Assembly: GCA_029213195.1 (NCBI GenBank)
Contig: JARGNI010000013.1
Location: 62,001-126,000, forward strand
Reading direction: 5' to 3'
Length of the DNA: 64,000 bases
DNA from: Verrucomicrobiales bacterium
Lineage (GTDB): Bacteria > Verrucomicrobiota > Verrucomicrobiia > Verrucomicrobiales > DEV007
The stretch's first letter is position 1, and the number at the start of each line of letters is the position of its first letter. The notes under the pieces are model-generated. The model was not told the DNA's origin and ran no database searches. It worked only from the letters and a program-made list of their open reading frames with translations. A program made the translations under genes and the position numbers. Below, piece after piece: positions 8,366 to 17,284 of the stretch.

Positions 8366-9679
8366 CTACCGCCAGGCCGTCAGCTTCGTTTCACTCCGCA
8401 CATATATCGTGTCATTGGCAATTGCCGGTGTCGTCCGACACAGTTCTCCAAGTCGATTCATCACGACGGGGGTGAATTCTGGCGATGCCGCGAGAACGTG
8501 GACATTGCCACTTTCATCGGCAAAGAAGAGATTCGCCCCGTCACTAACGGGCGAACCAAAGATCGCTCCCTCGACTCCGGGGATTCGCTTTTTCCAGATT
8601 TCCTTTCCGGTGGCCGACTCGACGCAGGTCCCGATCCCGGAATCGTCGATGAGAAAAGCATACTCGCCCACCGCGATGACCGACGGGATATGCGGGACGT
8701 TTCTCTCGATCCTCCAGACTTCCTGCCACTCTCCTGCCTCGATCTTCATCGCGACACAGTGTTTCGGGTTCGCGGTGAACCCACAGGTCCCGATCACGAG
8801 CCCCTGCGTCACGATGGGAGAACTGATCGCCCGCTCATTGGTCTCGAGGTTGAAGACCGATTTCTCGGAAACGACACTTCCATCCTCGGGATCGATCGCG
8901 GTGAAACCGTGCTGCCAGTTCACAAACACGAGAAGCGGTTTTCCCTCGACTTCGTAGACACAGGGAACGGAGTAGGAAATCCGTTGACTGCGACGCTCCG
9001 CGGTCCACTTCACCTCTCCCGTTTTCGCATCGAGCGCGAGCAGGTTTCCGTTCTGCTTCTCCTGGTCATTGTTCAGGATGACGAGGTCTTCGAAAAGAAT
9101 GGGTGAGCCGCCAAAACCGTGCCCTCCGACGACAGGCCCGAGGTCCTTTTCCCACTGCAACTCTCCCTCGAGGGTGAGGGAGACAACGGTAAGCTGGTCT
9201 GCCGTCCCCCACGCAAAGACAACCTGGTCCTCATCGACGGCAGCCGTGGAAGAGGCGGCGCTGTTGAAACGGTGACCTTTGAATCTCCCTTGAGAGAACT
9301 CTTTCGTCCAAACCGTCTTTCCCGTCTCGGCATCAAGACACAGGGTCTGCCAGCGATAGGGTTTTGGAGAATTCCCCTTTCCTTTCTTCTTTGCCTTCTT
9401 GGGATTGGCATCGGGAGCTTCTCCAGGATCTTCGACCGCGCTGAGCAGATAGATGCGATTCCCAGAGACGACAGGAGAACCATGCCCCTGGCCCGGAAGG
9501 TCGACCGACCAGAACTGGTTCTCTTCGCTCCATTCCGTCGGGAGTTCCGCTTTCTCGTTCACCCCGGATCCGTTTTCTCCCCGAAACCGAGACCATTCGG
9601 AACGAGCGAAAACAGGGAGCAGGAAAGCAAGCGCCAGCGCAGAGTGAAGTGCCGGGCGGAGAAGAGTCGAGGGGTTCAT
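8366..9679 (-). CDS. Exported PQQ-like beta-propeller repeat protein
   Basis: Protein of 437 aa starting MNPSTLLRPALHSALALAFL with a signal peptide to about residue 25 (LLPVFARS). The mature part begins with WSRFRGENGSGV, the usual start of planctomycete/verrucomicrobial PQQ-type propellers (W-P/R-FRG-NG-G), and carries repeated blades such as LLALDAKTGEVKWTAE, TAIDPEDGSVVSEKS and CVESATGKEIWKKR. A Lys-rich insertion (about 88-105) interrupts the first blade. Such proteins are often scaffolds or dehydrogenase-like, but I see no quinone-binding residues that would prove catalysis. The frame extends upstream; the ATG at 9679 is chosen because it yields the signal peptide. Confidence 0.85.
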   Translation of the reverse strand: MNPSTLLRPALHSALALAFLLPVFARSEWSRFRGENGSGVNEKAELPTEWSEENQFWSVDLPGQGHGSPVVSGNRIYLLSAVEDPGEAPDANPKKAKKKGKGNSPKPYRWQTLCLDAETGKTVWTKEFSQGRFKGHRFNSAASSTAAVDEDQVVFAWGTADQLTVVSLTLEGELQWEKDLGPVVGGHGFGGSPILFEDLVILNNDQEKQNGNLLALDAKTGEVKWTAERRSQRISYSVPCVYEVEGKPLLVFVNWQHGFTAIDPEDGSVVSEKSVFNLETNERAISSPIVTQGLVIGTCGFTANPKHCVAMKIEAGEWQEVWRIERNVPHIPSVIAVGEYAFLIDDSGIGTCVESATGKEIWKKRIPGVEGAIFGSPVSDGANLFFADESGNVHVLAASPEFTPVVMNRLGELCRTTPAIANDTIYVRSETKLTAWR

Positions 9680-9692
9680 GTTGGGAAAGGAG

Positions 9693-10640
9693 CTAGTCTC
9701 GGGGCACCTGCGCGGTTTCAAAAGCTTTCGCCATCGCCGAATAGCAGGACTGGGTCGCCGCAATAGGATCATAGTCCGGGTCATTTCGCCAGATCTGACT
9801 GCTGACTTCACAGCAAAAATCGCCGCGGTATCCTCCTCGATAAAAAGCGGCAATCATCTCGGCAGGATCCCAGGTCCCGCTGGAACCGGCGAGTGCGAAG
9901 CGAACCTTGCCCCCCTTTTTCACCGCATCTTTGACCGCGATATAGTCAGTCACCGGCAGAGCCTCCTCCACGGTGCGGGCCACGGAGAGTTCCTCTCCCC
10001 GAAAGGCATAGTGACTGTAATCATAGGTCATGCGAAGACGGCGCGGATTTCCAAGCGACTCCAGCAACTGCTTCGCCTGAGTAGGAGTCGACATCGCGTT
10101 TCCCCGATGAGGCTTGATCGCGAGATAGCCTTTCCAATCGGCAAGGATCTGGTTCCAGTTCGCGAGACGATCTCGAAACAAATCTTTGGACTCCTCCCAA
10201 ACCTTCCCACCGAGCACCGTCTGGATCAGGGGAGGATTCTCGGGAGAGAGCTCTTTCGCCATTTCGACGAGATCACGTAGCTCCTTGAGCTGTTCGAGAT
10301 GTTTCTCATCAGACTCCGAAGGTTTCAGGTCGGCCATGAGTGCCGAGACCCGAATCCCGGAGCTTTCGAGCGCGTCTCGGATCTCCCGTCTCGCCTCCGG
10401 CGTGCTCAAAGCTCCGTTCGGATCTCCCGAGCTTCCGGGGAACACGGTGATCTCGATCGCATCATATCCCACCTCGGCGACCAGTTTGATCGCCTCGAGG
10501 ACAGTGAGGTTGGGAAGCCCATAGGTTCCGATCGCCAGCCCACAAGTTCCCGTAGCCGCTGCGGCATACCCCGCTCCCCACCAGGGGAGTATCGCAGTCG
10601 CCATCCCTCCCTGGATCACCCTTCGTCGATCAAATGTCAT
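9693..10640 (-). CDS. TAT-exported sugar phosphate isomerase/epimerase-like TIM barrel
   Basis: Protein of 315 aa beginning MTFDRRRVIQGG, a twin-arginine leader with hydrophobic stretch and AAAATG cleavage region. The body is a xylose-isomerase-like TIM barrel (AP endonuclease family 2): LEAIKLVAEVGYDAIEITVFPG, GYLAIKPHRGN for the metal-binding strand, MTYDYSHYAF and YIAVKDAV. Family members isomerise or epimerise sugars or polyols using a divalent metal. It ends 13 bases before the PQQ-type propeller gene starts, so the two are likely co-transcribed, and it is divergent from the SGNH hydrolase gene. The specific substrate cannot be inferred. Confidence 0.82.
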   Translation of the reverse strand: MTFDRRRVIQGGMATAILPWWGAGYAAAATGTCGLAIGTYGLPNLTVLEAIKLVAEVGYDAIEITVFPGSSGDPNGALSTPEARREIRDALESSGIRVSALMADLKPSESDEKHLEQLKELRDLVEMAKELSPENPPLIQTVLGGKVWEESKDLFRDRLANWNQILADWKGYLAIKPHRGNAMSTPTQAKQLLESLGNPRRLRMTYDYSHYAFRGEELSVARTVEEALPVTDYIAVKDAVKKGGKVRFALAGSSGTWDPAEMIAAFYRGGYRGDFCCEVSSQIWRNDPDYDPIAATQSCYSAMAKAFETAQVPRD

Positions 10641-10723
10641 GCCGCTATCGTGCGAAGATCGCTCCCGGCTGGCAATGCCGGATTTTCCTTGTTCGAGTCC
10701 AGTGCGACGGCCATCCTGATTCC

Positions 10724-11407
10724 ATGATGAGAGCCATTTTCCTCTTTTCCTTTTTTCTGCTCGGCACGATACACGCGCAACGTCCGAAGAACCCTGCCCT
10801 CGTCCCCATCGTAGACGATCCGGCTCTGCCACGAGTCCTCCTCATCGGTGACTCGATCTCGATGGGATACACGATTCCGGTTCGTAAGAAACTCGAAGGC
10901 AAAGCAAATCTCCACCGCATCCCGATGAATGGTGGCCCCACGACTCGGGGACTTTCCCATTTTGAGCGTTGGCTCGGAGATAGCGAATGGGATGTGATTC
11001 ATTTCAACTGGGGCATCCACGATCTTCGCCACATGGATGATGGCAAGAGACAGGTCGAACCTGAAGATTATGAGAGAAACCTCCGGTCCCTCGTCAAGCG
11101 ACTCGAGAAAACCGGAGCGACCCTGATCTGGGCAAGCACCACCCCCATTCCCGATCCTCCATTAAAACCCGAGCGAACTTTCGGAGACGAGACCGAATAC
11201 AACAGGATCGCAGCATCCATCATGAAAGAGCATGGCATCGCGATCAACGATCTTCATACCTATGTCCTCCCCCGTTTCAGCGAACTCCAGGTCCCACAAG
11301 ACATTCACTTCCGACCCGAAGGCTCCGAGGTTCTGGCGGAAAAAGTAAGCGCGGTGATCGCGAAGACCCTCACTGAGCGGAAGAAGCCCGAAACCGGCAA
11401 GCCATGA
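10724..11407 (+). CDS. Secreted SGNH/GDSL hydrolase
   Basis: Protein of 227 aa with signal peptide MMRAIFLFSFFLLGTIHA. The GDS nucleophile block is LLIGDSISMGYT, block II is NGGPTTRG, block III is FNWGIHDLRHMD (GIHD in place of GxND), and the catalytic Asp/His block is PQDIHFRPEGSEVLAEKV. This is the SGNH esterase/lipase fold common in carbohydrate-active loci, where such enzymes deacetylate polysaccharides or hydrolyse esters. The ATG of the next gene overlaps its TGA by four bases, so the pair is translationally coupled. The start at 10724 gives the signal peptide; ATG 10727 is equally possible. Confidence 0.87.
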   Translation: MMRAIFLFSFFLLGTIHAQRPKNPALVPIVDDPALPRVLLIGDSISMGYTIPVRKKLEGKANLHRIPMNGGPTTRGLSHFERWLGDSEWDVIHFNWGIHDLRHMDDGKRQVEPEDYERNLRSLVKRLEKTGATLIWASTTPIPDPPLKPERTFGDETEYNRIAASIMKEHGIAINDLHTYVLPRFSELQVPQDIHFRPEGSEVLAEKVSAVIAKTLTERKKPETGKP

Positions 11408-12468
11408 GACCTGTCCTCTTCCGCTTCCTGCTCGCCTCCTTCCTGGGACTGGCCAGCACCCGCGCCTCCGAAGTTCCAGTACCGGAATCCGCCCAGTCGC
11501 TGACCCAAAAGTATGAAGCGGCGATGGCACCTCTCGATGTCCCACTTCACGAACTGCGAGATGCCTATCTCACCCGAGTCGAGGAACTGAAAAACGAGAT
11601 CCAGGAGCAGGGAGACCTCGAACTTGTCCTGACACTCACTCGAGAAATGGAGTCCATCATCAAGGGCGCGGAGCCTGAAAAAGGAAGCCCTCTTCCGGAG
11701 CACGAAGCGCTCCAGAGGGTCTATCACAACAGCAAGGCCGAACTCGTGCCTGTCGTTCTTGCCCAGAAACAGAAACTCGAGAAAGCCTACCTCGATCGAA
11801 TCAGCATGCTGGTCGAGACCCACACAAAATCCGGCGATCTTGAAACTGCCCTCGCCTTGCGAAAGCTCGAAGAAGCTTCCGCGGCCCGACTCCAGAAATG
11901 GACGGCTCCGGGAGCCTCCTACTCCGTAGGCAGAATGCTCTTCACGGATGTCGACTGGACGACTCTCACTGAGAAAGTGAAAAAGGACGAACTCCAGAAA
12001 ACCTCTCGTGTCGGAGGAAACGCCGGACGCAACGAAACCACTCGAGACGTCCCCGACCCTCCGGCCATTCTTGTCGGATTCGATCTGCACATGGCGCCCT
12101 TTGGGGGTTCGCCCCACACGGTTCGCAAGATGGTTCCCCTCTTTCGATCCCAGGCCAAGCCGCTATTCGAAGGCACTTCCCGAGCCAATGCCAACGGTCA
12201 ATCCACGGAGAGAGTCCTCGCGAAGAAAGGATACGCCCTCACCGAAATCACGACTCACAGCGGCGCAGGCGTACGCAAGGTTAAGTTCACTTTCTCCCGC
12301 ATCACCGGCGTCAAAACCAGCTCCGATGACAGCTACGAAACGGAATTCTACGGAGAATGGGAAGACGGCCGCGTTGCCGCCCTTTCGACCGAAGGTCGGC
12401 TTGCCGTTGGTCTCGACGGCTGGGTCGGGTTGGGAACGGGAGAATTCTGGCTCCTCACGATCGACTAG
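11404..12468 (+). CDS. Secreted coiled-coil protein with C-terminal beta-rich domain, unknown function
   Basis: Protein of 354 aa with a signal peptide (about 1-22, ending STRAS). Residues 28-170 are strongly helical with two similar segments (VEELKNEIQEQGDLELVLTLTRE and ISMLVETHTKSGDLETALALRK), which looks like an internal duplication of a coiled-coil hairpin. The C-terminal half is beta-rich (AILVGFDLHMAPFGGSP, ETEFYGEWEDGRVAALS) and may be lectin-like, but I do not recognise the family. It is coupled to the SGNH hydrolase by a four-base ATGA overlap, which suggests a joint role at the cell surface. Confidence 0.75.
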   Translation: MRPVLFRFLLASFLGLASTRASEVPVPESAQSLTQKYEAAMAPLDVPLHELRDAYLTRVEELKNEIQEQGDLELVLTLTREMESIIKGAEPEKGSPLPEHEALQRVYHNSKAELVPVVLAQKQKLEKAYLDRISMLVETHTKSGDLETALALRKLEEASAARLQKWTAPGASYSVGRMLFTDVDWTTLTEKVKKDELQKTSRVGGNAGRNETTRDVPDPPAILVGFDLHMAPFGGSPHTVRKMVPLFRSQAKPLFEGTSRANANGQSTERVLAKKGYALTEITTHSGAGVRKVKFTFSRITGVKTSSDDSYETEFYGEWEDGRVAALSTEGRLAVGLDGWVGLGTGEFWLLTID

Positions 12469-12477
12469 CGTGAGATC

Positions 12478-13434
12478 CTAGAGCTTGGGAGCGATACTCC
12501 AGAGTTTTGCGCCGGCGGTGATATAGAGAGTCTTTCCCTCCGGACCGCCAAAGCAACAATTCGTGATCATATCTTCGGGGACCGGGATGAAGTCGAGTCG
12601 CTCTCCTTCCAGGGAAATCACATAGACTCCGGACTTGTGGGTATTCGCCGTCTCGAGAGCGCTGGCGAAATTGAAACCGGCCGTCGCGTAGACGTTCCCG
12701 TCAGGCCCCACGGCGATCCCATCTGGTCCGCGCTCCTTTCCCCAATCGTAGAGCATCTTCCGCGAACCAGGATCGACATTCCCCTCTTCATCGAGATCGA
12801 AACGCCAGAGCATCCGCTGCCCTCCCGCCTCGGGTCCATTGTGATTGTCGGCGACGATGAGATGCTTTCCATCTTTTGAAATGGCAATCCCGTTGGGGCG
12901 CTGCACTTCGTGGGTGATCACACGCGTCACCGATCCGTCAGGGTCGATCCGATAGACACCCTCGATCGGCTTTCCTTCTTCGTCGAACTGCTCCACCTCG
13001 TCGGGTCCGCCATAGCCTCCGTAGCGAGGATCGGTAAAATAGATCCGGCCCTCCCCATCGATGACGAGGTCGTTGGGAGAATTGTAGCGCTTCCCCTGGT
13101 AACGATCGGTCAGGACAACGATACGGCCATCGGCTTCCGTCCTCGTCACCCGGCGATTTCCTCCTTCACGGTGACCTTCACAGGCGAGCAACCGCTCTTC
13201 ACGGTCAAAGGCCAGTCCATTCGCCCGCCCCGAAGGATGACGAAAGACTTGGACCTTGCCCGAAGGATCCCGACGCATGATCCGATTGTTCTCGATGTCG
13301 GTGAAAAACACATTCCCGTCGGCTCGCCAGGCCGGCCCTTCGACAAAGGCCACCTTGCCCTCGATCTTGAGATCACCGCCAGCAGCGGAAAGCGAGAGAA
13401 AGATCAGTGCGAAAGAAAGAGTCGGAAACTTCAT
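12478..13434 (-). CDS. Secreted SMP-30/gluconolactonase-type beta-propeller
   Basis: Protein of 318 aa from MKFPTLSFALIFLS, with a signal peptide ending near AAGG. SMP-30 signature segments are FVEGPAWRADGNVFFTDIENNRI, SPNDLVIDGEGRIYFTDPRYGG, RPNGIAISKDGKHLIVADN and GPDGIAVGPDGNVYATA, which supply the Glu, Asn and Asp ligands of the catalytic calcium site. Relatives hydrolyse sugar lactones such as gluconolactone. The location outside the cytoplasm fits the many exported sugar-handling enzymes nearby. The gene is convergent with the coiled-coil protein gene and follows the SsuD-like gene by 55 bases on the same strand. Confidence 0.9.
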   Translation of the reverse strand: MKFPTLSFALIFLSLSAAGGDLKIEGKVAFVEGPAWRADGNVFFTDIENNRIMRRDPSGKVQVFRHPSGRANGLAFDREERLLACEGHREGGNRRVTRTEADGRIVVLTDRYQGKRYNSPNDLVIDGEGRIYFTDPRYGGYGGPDEVEQFDEEGKPIEGVYRIDPDGSVTRVITHEVQRPNGIAISKDGKHLIVADNHNGPEAGGQRMLWRFDLDEEGNVDPGSRKMLYDWGKERGPDGIAVGPDGNVYATAGFNFASALETANTHKSGVYVISLEGERLDFIPVPEDMITNCCFGGPEGKTLYITAGAKLWSIAPKL

Positions 13435-13489
13435 GGGGCGCAGTCTGAAACAGAGGGCGGCGATCTGTAAAGAAGCGATTCCACCCCCG

Positions 13490-14653
13490 CTATCTCCTCT
13501 CGGCAAAGGTCAGCGGCGTCTCCGGAGTTTCGGCCGGAAGTCGGCCCTGGTCGATATTCAGCTTGGTCGTGTCGAGCCGGGGAAGAACATGATTCGCAAA
13601 GAGTTCGCACTCGTCGAGATGTGGATAGCCCGAGAGAATGAAGGCCCGCATTCCCATGTTGATGTAGCGCTGCAACTTCTCATAGACCTGGTCCGGGTTT
13701 CCGACAATGGCACTTCCGCAACCGGACCGAGCCCGCCCCACTCCGGACCAGATATGGTCTTCGATGTAGTCGTTCTCGGACTGCGCGCGCAGCTCATCCT
13801 GACGCTGCACTCCGGCCGACTTGCTGTCCTGGGAACGGTTCTTGATTTCCTCTCCCTTGTCGGCATCGAGTTTCGAGATGAGGCGATCCGCGGCAGCACG
13901 GGCTTCTTCCTCCGTCTCGCGAACGATCATGTGAATCCGCAATCCGAAATCGATCTTTCTGCCGAATCCGGCCGCGAGCGAACTCATCTCGCTCATGGTC
14001 GCGGTAAGTCGCTCCTCGGTCTCCGGCCACATCAGGAAAACATCACAGTGCTCGGCACAGAGTGCCTTGGCTCCGGGAGAAATCCCTCCGAAGTAGAGCA
14101 AAGGTCCCCCATTCTGCTGGTATGGTTTGACCGCGTCGGTGTTCGGGATCTGGAGGTTGTAGAACTCCCCGGAAAAATTGACCTCGTCCTGCGTCCAGCA
14201 CTGCTTGAGAATCTCGATGACCTCACGCGCTCTCGCGTAGCGCGCCTCACTTTCCACTCTCTCTCCGGGAAGGTCGGAGGAAATGATATTCACGGCCATG
14301 CGGCCCTCCGCGATGTGGTCGATCGTCGCGAGATGGCGGGCCAGCATCGGAGGATGAATCTCCCCCATCCGGACCGCGATAAGCTGATTGATCTGCTCGG
14401 TCTGCGCTGCCATCGCTGCGGCAAACGGGAGTGGCTCCTGCCCCACGACAAATCCTGACGGAAGCAGAATATTCTGATACCCGAGACGGTCGGAAGTTTT
14501 CACGATATCGCCGCAATGTTCGAAACTGCTGCGAAGCTTGCCGTCGGGGACCCCGAGAAACTCGTAGTCGTCGGCGCAGAGAGCCGAGAACCAGGCCATC
14601 TCCACCTTGCGGTCGGAAGTGCGGATCGTAATGGGAGGAAGTGTGTCTGACAT
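13490..14653 (-). CDS. LLM-class flavin-dependent oxidoreductase, SsuD-like alkanesulfonate monooxygenase
   Basis: Protein of 387 aa. Luciferase-like TIM-barrel segments include [60 protein letters not shown] and FNLQIP-like [14 protein letters not shown], with [24 protein letters not shown] and [28 protein letters not shown]; this is the SsuD/SfnG subgroup pattern. SsuD uses FMNH2 and O2 to release sulfite from alkanesulfonates. No SsuE reductase or ABC importer is adjacent. The upstream gene, 24 bases away on the same strand, encodes a YeiH-type putative sulfate/sulfite exporter, which fits sulfite disposal. Confidence 0.85.
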   Translation of the reverse strand: MSDTLPPITIRTSDRKVEMAWFSALCADDYEFLGVPDGKLRSSFEHCGDIVKTSDRLGYQNILLPSGFVVGQEPLPFAAAMAAQTEQINQLIAVRMGEIHPPMLARHLATIDHIAEGRMAVNIISSDLPGERVESEARYARAREVIEILKQCWTQDEVNFSGEFYNLQIPNTDAVKPYQQNGGPLLYFGGISPGAKALCAEHCDVFLMWPETEERLTATMSEMSSLAAGFGRKIDFGLRIHMIVRETEEEARAAADRLISKLDADKGEEIKNRSQDSKSAGVQRQDELRAQSENDYIEDHIWSGVGRARSGCGSAIVGNPDQVYEKLQRYINMGMRAFILSGYPHLDECELFANHVLPRLDTTKLNIDQGRLPAETPETPLTFAERR

Positions 14654-14677
14654 GGGTAGCTTGGGTGTGGGTTTCGG

Positions 14678-15832
14678 TTAGAAAAAGATTCGGAGCATTG
14701 CGAGCACAAGCAATCCGATGATGAGGGAAGCGAGAACGGCGGCGATCACGGGGCGCAGCCCAATGCTCGCGGCCTGGGAAAAGCGGGTCTGGAATCCGAC
14801 GCCGACCATTCCCACCGCGAGAAGAAACGTGGAGGCGGTCTTGATCACAGAAGCGGTGCTGAAAGAGAGTCCCCTGCCCGCAACAAGTCCCTCCGCTTCC
14901 CAGGTCATTTCCAGGTTGGGAAGAAGTCCCAGCGTTCGGATCGCTGCGAGAATCAGGAATCCCAGCGCAAATCCGGGAAGCAGTGAATACCATTTTCGTT
15001 TCGGCTCACCTGCCCCGGACTTCCGCGCCATCCACCATCCGAGCGCAACCGCGACCGGCGCAAGGAGACAGACGCGGGCCAACTTGGCAACGGTGGCGAC
15101 CTGACCGGCCTCGTCTCCATAGGCAAAACCGGCCGCAATCACCTGGGGTGTCTGGTGAATCGTAAGCCCTGCAAGAAGACCGAACTGGGTTTGAGAAAAT
15201 CCGAGGGCTGTCGCGACGGGTGGAAGCACGACCATGGCCCCAAGCCCGATCAAGGTCACGAGCCCGACTCCCACAAGGATGTCCCGCTCTTTCGCTTTCA
15301 GGATCGGGGCAACCGCAACGATAGCAGTTCCTCCGCAGATTCCGGTCCCCACCCCGAGCAGGCAGGCAAGCGTTCGATCGAGACCAAGCGCCCGGCCCAG
15401 CCCGTAGAGCAACAGCATGGCCAAACCGACCACGGCCACACTCATCGCAAGACCGGGAAGCCCGACCCGGAGTGCTTCCAGAAAATCCATTCGCGCACCG
15501 AGGAGGACAATTCCCGCTGGAAGAAGGCGCCGCACGGCCACACTCATCCCGGGGAGAAGAAAACCGCGCCCGAAGGCATTGCCGACGAGAAGCCCCAGCA
15601 ACATGCTGAGGAGAATCGGGTCGAGAAGTTTCGCCAACGCGCTTCCACTTCCCGCGACCCAGCGATGAACCGCAAACGCCACGACAGCAAGGCCCACCGC
15701 AAGCGCTATCCCCGGAACGACGGACTCTCTCGGTTTTGCCTCGACCGGCTCCCCGCCTTCCATCCAGATCAAGTGCTCAGCCCAGGCATACGCTGCCTGA
15801 CCGGAACCCGTGTGATTGGAAGATTGAGTCAT
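14678..15832 (-). CDS. YeiH/UPF0324-family putative sulfate exporter
   Basis: Protein of 384 aa with about ten transmembrane helices and conserved blocks of the YeiH (UPF0324/PSE) family: LDPILLSMLLGLLVGN, LLPAGIVLLGARMDF, LGVGTGICGGTAIVAVAPILKAKE and GLTIHQTPQVIAAGFAYGDEAG. Members have been linked to export of sulfite/sulfate during taurine or sulfonate breakdown. The first ~30 residues are hydrophilic and poorly conserved, so the internal ATG at 15763 is an alternative start. It precedes the SsuD-like gene in one transcription unit and is divergent from the Gfo/Idh operon. Confidence 0.88.
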   Translation of the reverse strand: MTQSSNHTGSGQAAYAWAEHLIWMEGGEPVEAKPRESVVPGIALAVGLAVVAFAVHRWVAGSGSALAKLLDPILLSMLLGLLVGNAFGRGFLLPGMSVAVRRLLPAGIVLLGARMDFLEALRVGLPGLAMSVAVVGLAMLLLYGLGRALGLDRTLACLLGVGTGICGGTAIVAVAPILKAKERDILVGVGLVTLIGLGAMVVLPPVATALGFSQTQFGLLAGLTIHQTPQVIAAGFAYGDEAGQVATVAKLARVCLLAPVAVALGWWMARKSGAGEPKRKWYSLLPGFALGFLILAAIRTLGLLPNLEMTWEAEGLVAGRGLSFSTASVIKTASTFLLAVGMVGVGFQTRFSQAASIGLRPVIAAVLASLIIGLLVLAMLRIFF

Positions 15833-15876
15833 GTTGAAGTGCCTGGTAAAACGGAAATACCGGTTATTAATTTCAT

Positions 15877-15905
15877 TTGCAACAAAATATTCTTTTTGCT
15901 ACAAG
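15877..15905 (+). promoter_or_regulatory. Candidate promoter with overlapping palindrome upstream of the Gfo/Idh operon
   Basis: TTGCAA at 15877-15882 and TACAAG at 15900-15905 are separated by 17 bases, each matching 4 of 6 consensus positions. The same bases form an imperfect palindrome (TTG...CAAAA-6-TTTTG...CAA), an AT-rich patch in an otherwise GC-rich region. A repressor bound here would cover the promoter; the ROK-type regulator at the end of the operon is the obvious candidate, by inference only. Confidence 0.4.
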
Positions 15906-15927
15906 CTTGCGTCCTGAAAGCCAACAG

Positions 15928-17262
15928 ATGACTTCCCCCACAAAAAAACCGCTACCAAGCCGGAGAGAGGTGCTCGAAAAAGCTTCGACTCTCTCCGCCG
16001 CCTCGATCACGCTCGCCCTCGCTTCGGGCCGCCCCGTTCACGCTGCCAACGGGGACGAAACTCTGAAACTCGGACTCGTCGGCTGCGGCGGCCGCGGGGC
16101 GGGAGCCGCCAATCAGGCGCTCACGGCAGATGACAAGGTGACCCTCTTCTCGATGTGTGACGTCGATCGCAACGTCATGGACAAGGCGAAGGAGATTCTG
16201 GACAAGAACAAGCCGGGCCGCATCGAAGTCCCTGAGGAACGACGGTATTCCGATTTCGAGGGTTACAAGCGCGTCATCGCCGACTGCGACGTGGTCATTC
16301 TCGCCACCTCACCGGGATTCCGCCCCCAGCATTTTGCCGAGGCGGTCAGCCAGGGGAAACATGTCTTCATGGAGAAACCGGTGGCGAGTGATGTGAACGG
16401 CATCCGGCAGGTCCTCGAAGCCGCCAAGGTCGCCAAAGCGAAAAACCTGAAGGTAGGTGTCGGTCTGCAACGCCGTCACCAGCCCGGCTACCAGGAGTGG
16501 ATTCAGCGAATTCAGGATGGAGCAATCGGAGATGTGCTCACGATGAGGGCGCTCTGGAACGGATCTTCCCGTCCCGGGAAACCACGCATGGAAGGCGAGA
16601 GCGAATTGGAATACCAAATCCGGAACTGGTACTACTTCACCTGGCTGTCCGGCGATCACAATGTCGAGCAACACGTCCACAACCTCGACGTCGCCAACTG
16701 GATCAAGGGAGAACAGCATCCGGTCAAAGCCCGCGGAATGGGAGGGCGGGAGGTCCGGAATGCTCCTGAAAATGGGCAGATCTACGATCACCACTTTGTC
16801 GAATACGAGTATGCGGACGGGACGATGCTCTACAGCCAGGCGCGACAGATTCCGAATTGCCAGCGCGACATCAGCGAGTCCGCGATCGGGACACTGGGAC
16901 GGGCCGACCTCATGCAGCGTGAGTTCACCATCACCGGACCGAACCAGGCCAGCAAGCGCTTTCGGAAAAACGAAGACGGCCATCAACTCGAGCACTACCC
17001 GTTCTTTGAAGCGATCCGGCAGGACCTTCCCTACAACGAAGCGGAACGGGGAGCGAACGCCACCATGACCGCGATTCTCGGCCGGATGTCGAATTATTCC
17101 GGCCAGGACGTGACCTGGGAAGATGCGATGGCATCCAACCAAACCCTCGTGCCAAACGATCTCGTCGACTTCTCCTCCCCGGCTCCTGTCGAACCCGACG
17201 CAGAGGGTCGCTACCCCGTTGCCATCCCCGGAGTCACCGATCCCTTCGAAGTCTGGTATTGA
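15928..17262 (+). CDS. TAT-exported Gfo/Idh/MocA-family oxidoreductase
   Basis: Protein of 444 aa. A twin-arginine leader (SRREVLEKASTLSAASITLA) with AxA-like cleavage (VHAAN) is followed by a Rossmann fold, LGLVGCGGRGAGAANQAL, the EKPVA motif at the dinucleotide/substrate interface, and the C-terminal alpha/beta domain (EQHVHNLDVANWIKG). Exported Gfo/Idh proteins carry their NAD(P) through the TAT pathway and act on sugars or glycosides. ATG 15928 is preferred to the non-ATG start at 15877 because it places the RR motif near the N-terminus. The gene is the first of an operon with an MFS carrier and a ROK regulator. Confidence 0.9.
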   Translation: MTSPTKKPLPSRREVLEKASTLSAASITLALASGRPVHAANGDETLKLGLVGCGGRGAGAANQALTADDKVTLFSMCDVDRNVMDKAKEILDKNKPGRIEVPEERRYSDFEGYKRVIADCDVVILATSPGFRPQHFAEAVSQGKHVFMEKPVASDVNGIRQVLEAAKVAKAKNLKVGVGLQRRHQPGYQEWIQRIQDGAIGDVLTMRALWNGSSRPGKPRMEGESELEYQIRNWYYFTWLSGDHNVEQHVHNLDVANWIKGEQHPVKARGMGGREVRNAPENGQIYDHHFVEYEYADGTMLYSQARQIPNCQRDISESAIGTLGRADLMQREFTITGPNQASKRFRKNEDGHQLEHYPFFEAIRQDLPYNEAERGANATMTAILGRMSNYSGQDVTWEDAMASNQTLVPNDLVDFSSPAPVEPDAEGRYPVAIPGVTDPFEVWY

Positions 17263-17284
17263 CCTCCTTGATCACGCCTGACAC

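Noticed and set aside
10650-10713. tRNA-like features: a CCGGC/GCCGG stem with 7-base loop followed by GTTCGAGTCC
   Set aside because: The T-stem does not pair, the acceptor has only three clear pairs, position 33 is not T, and the segment overlaps the starts of two genes. Chance resemblance.
13256-14458. Long + strand frame opposite the SsuD-like gene
   Set aside because: Antisense shadow of a conserved LLM-class enzyme.
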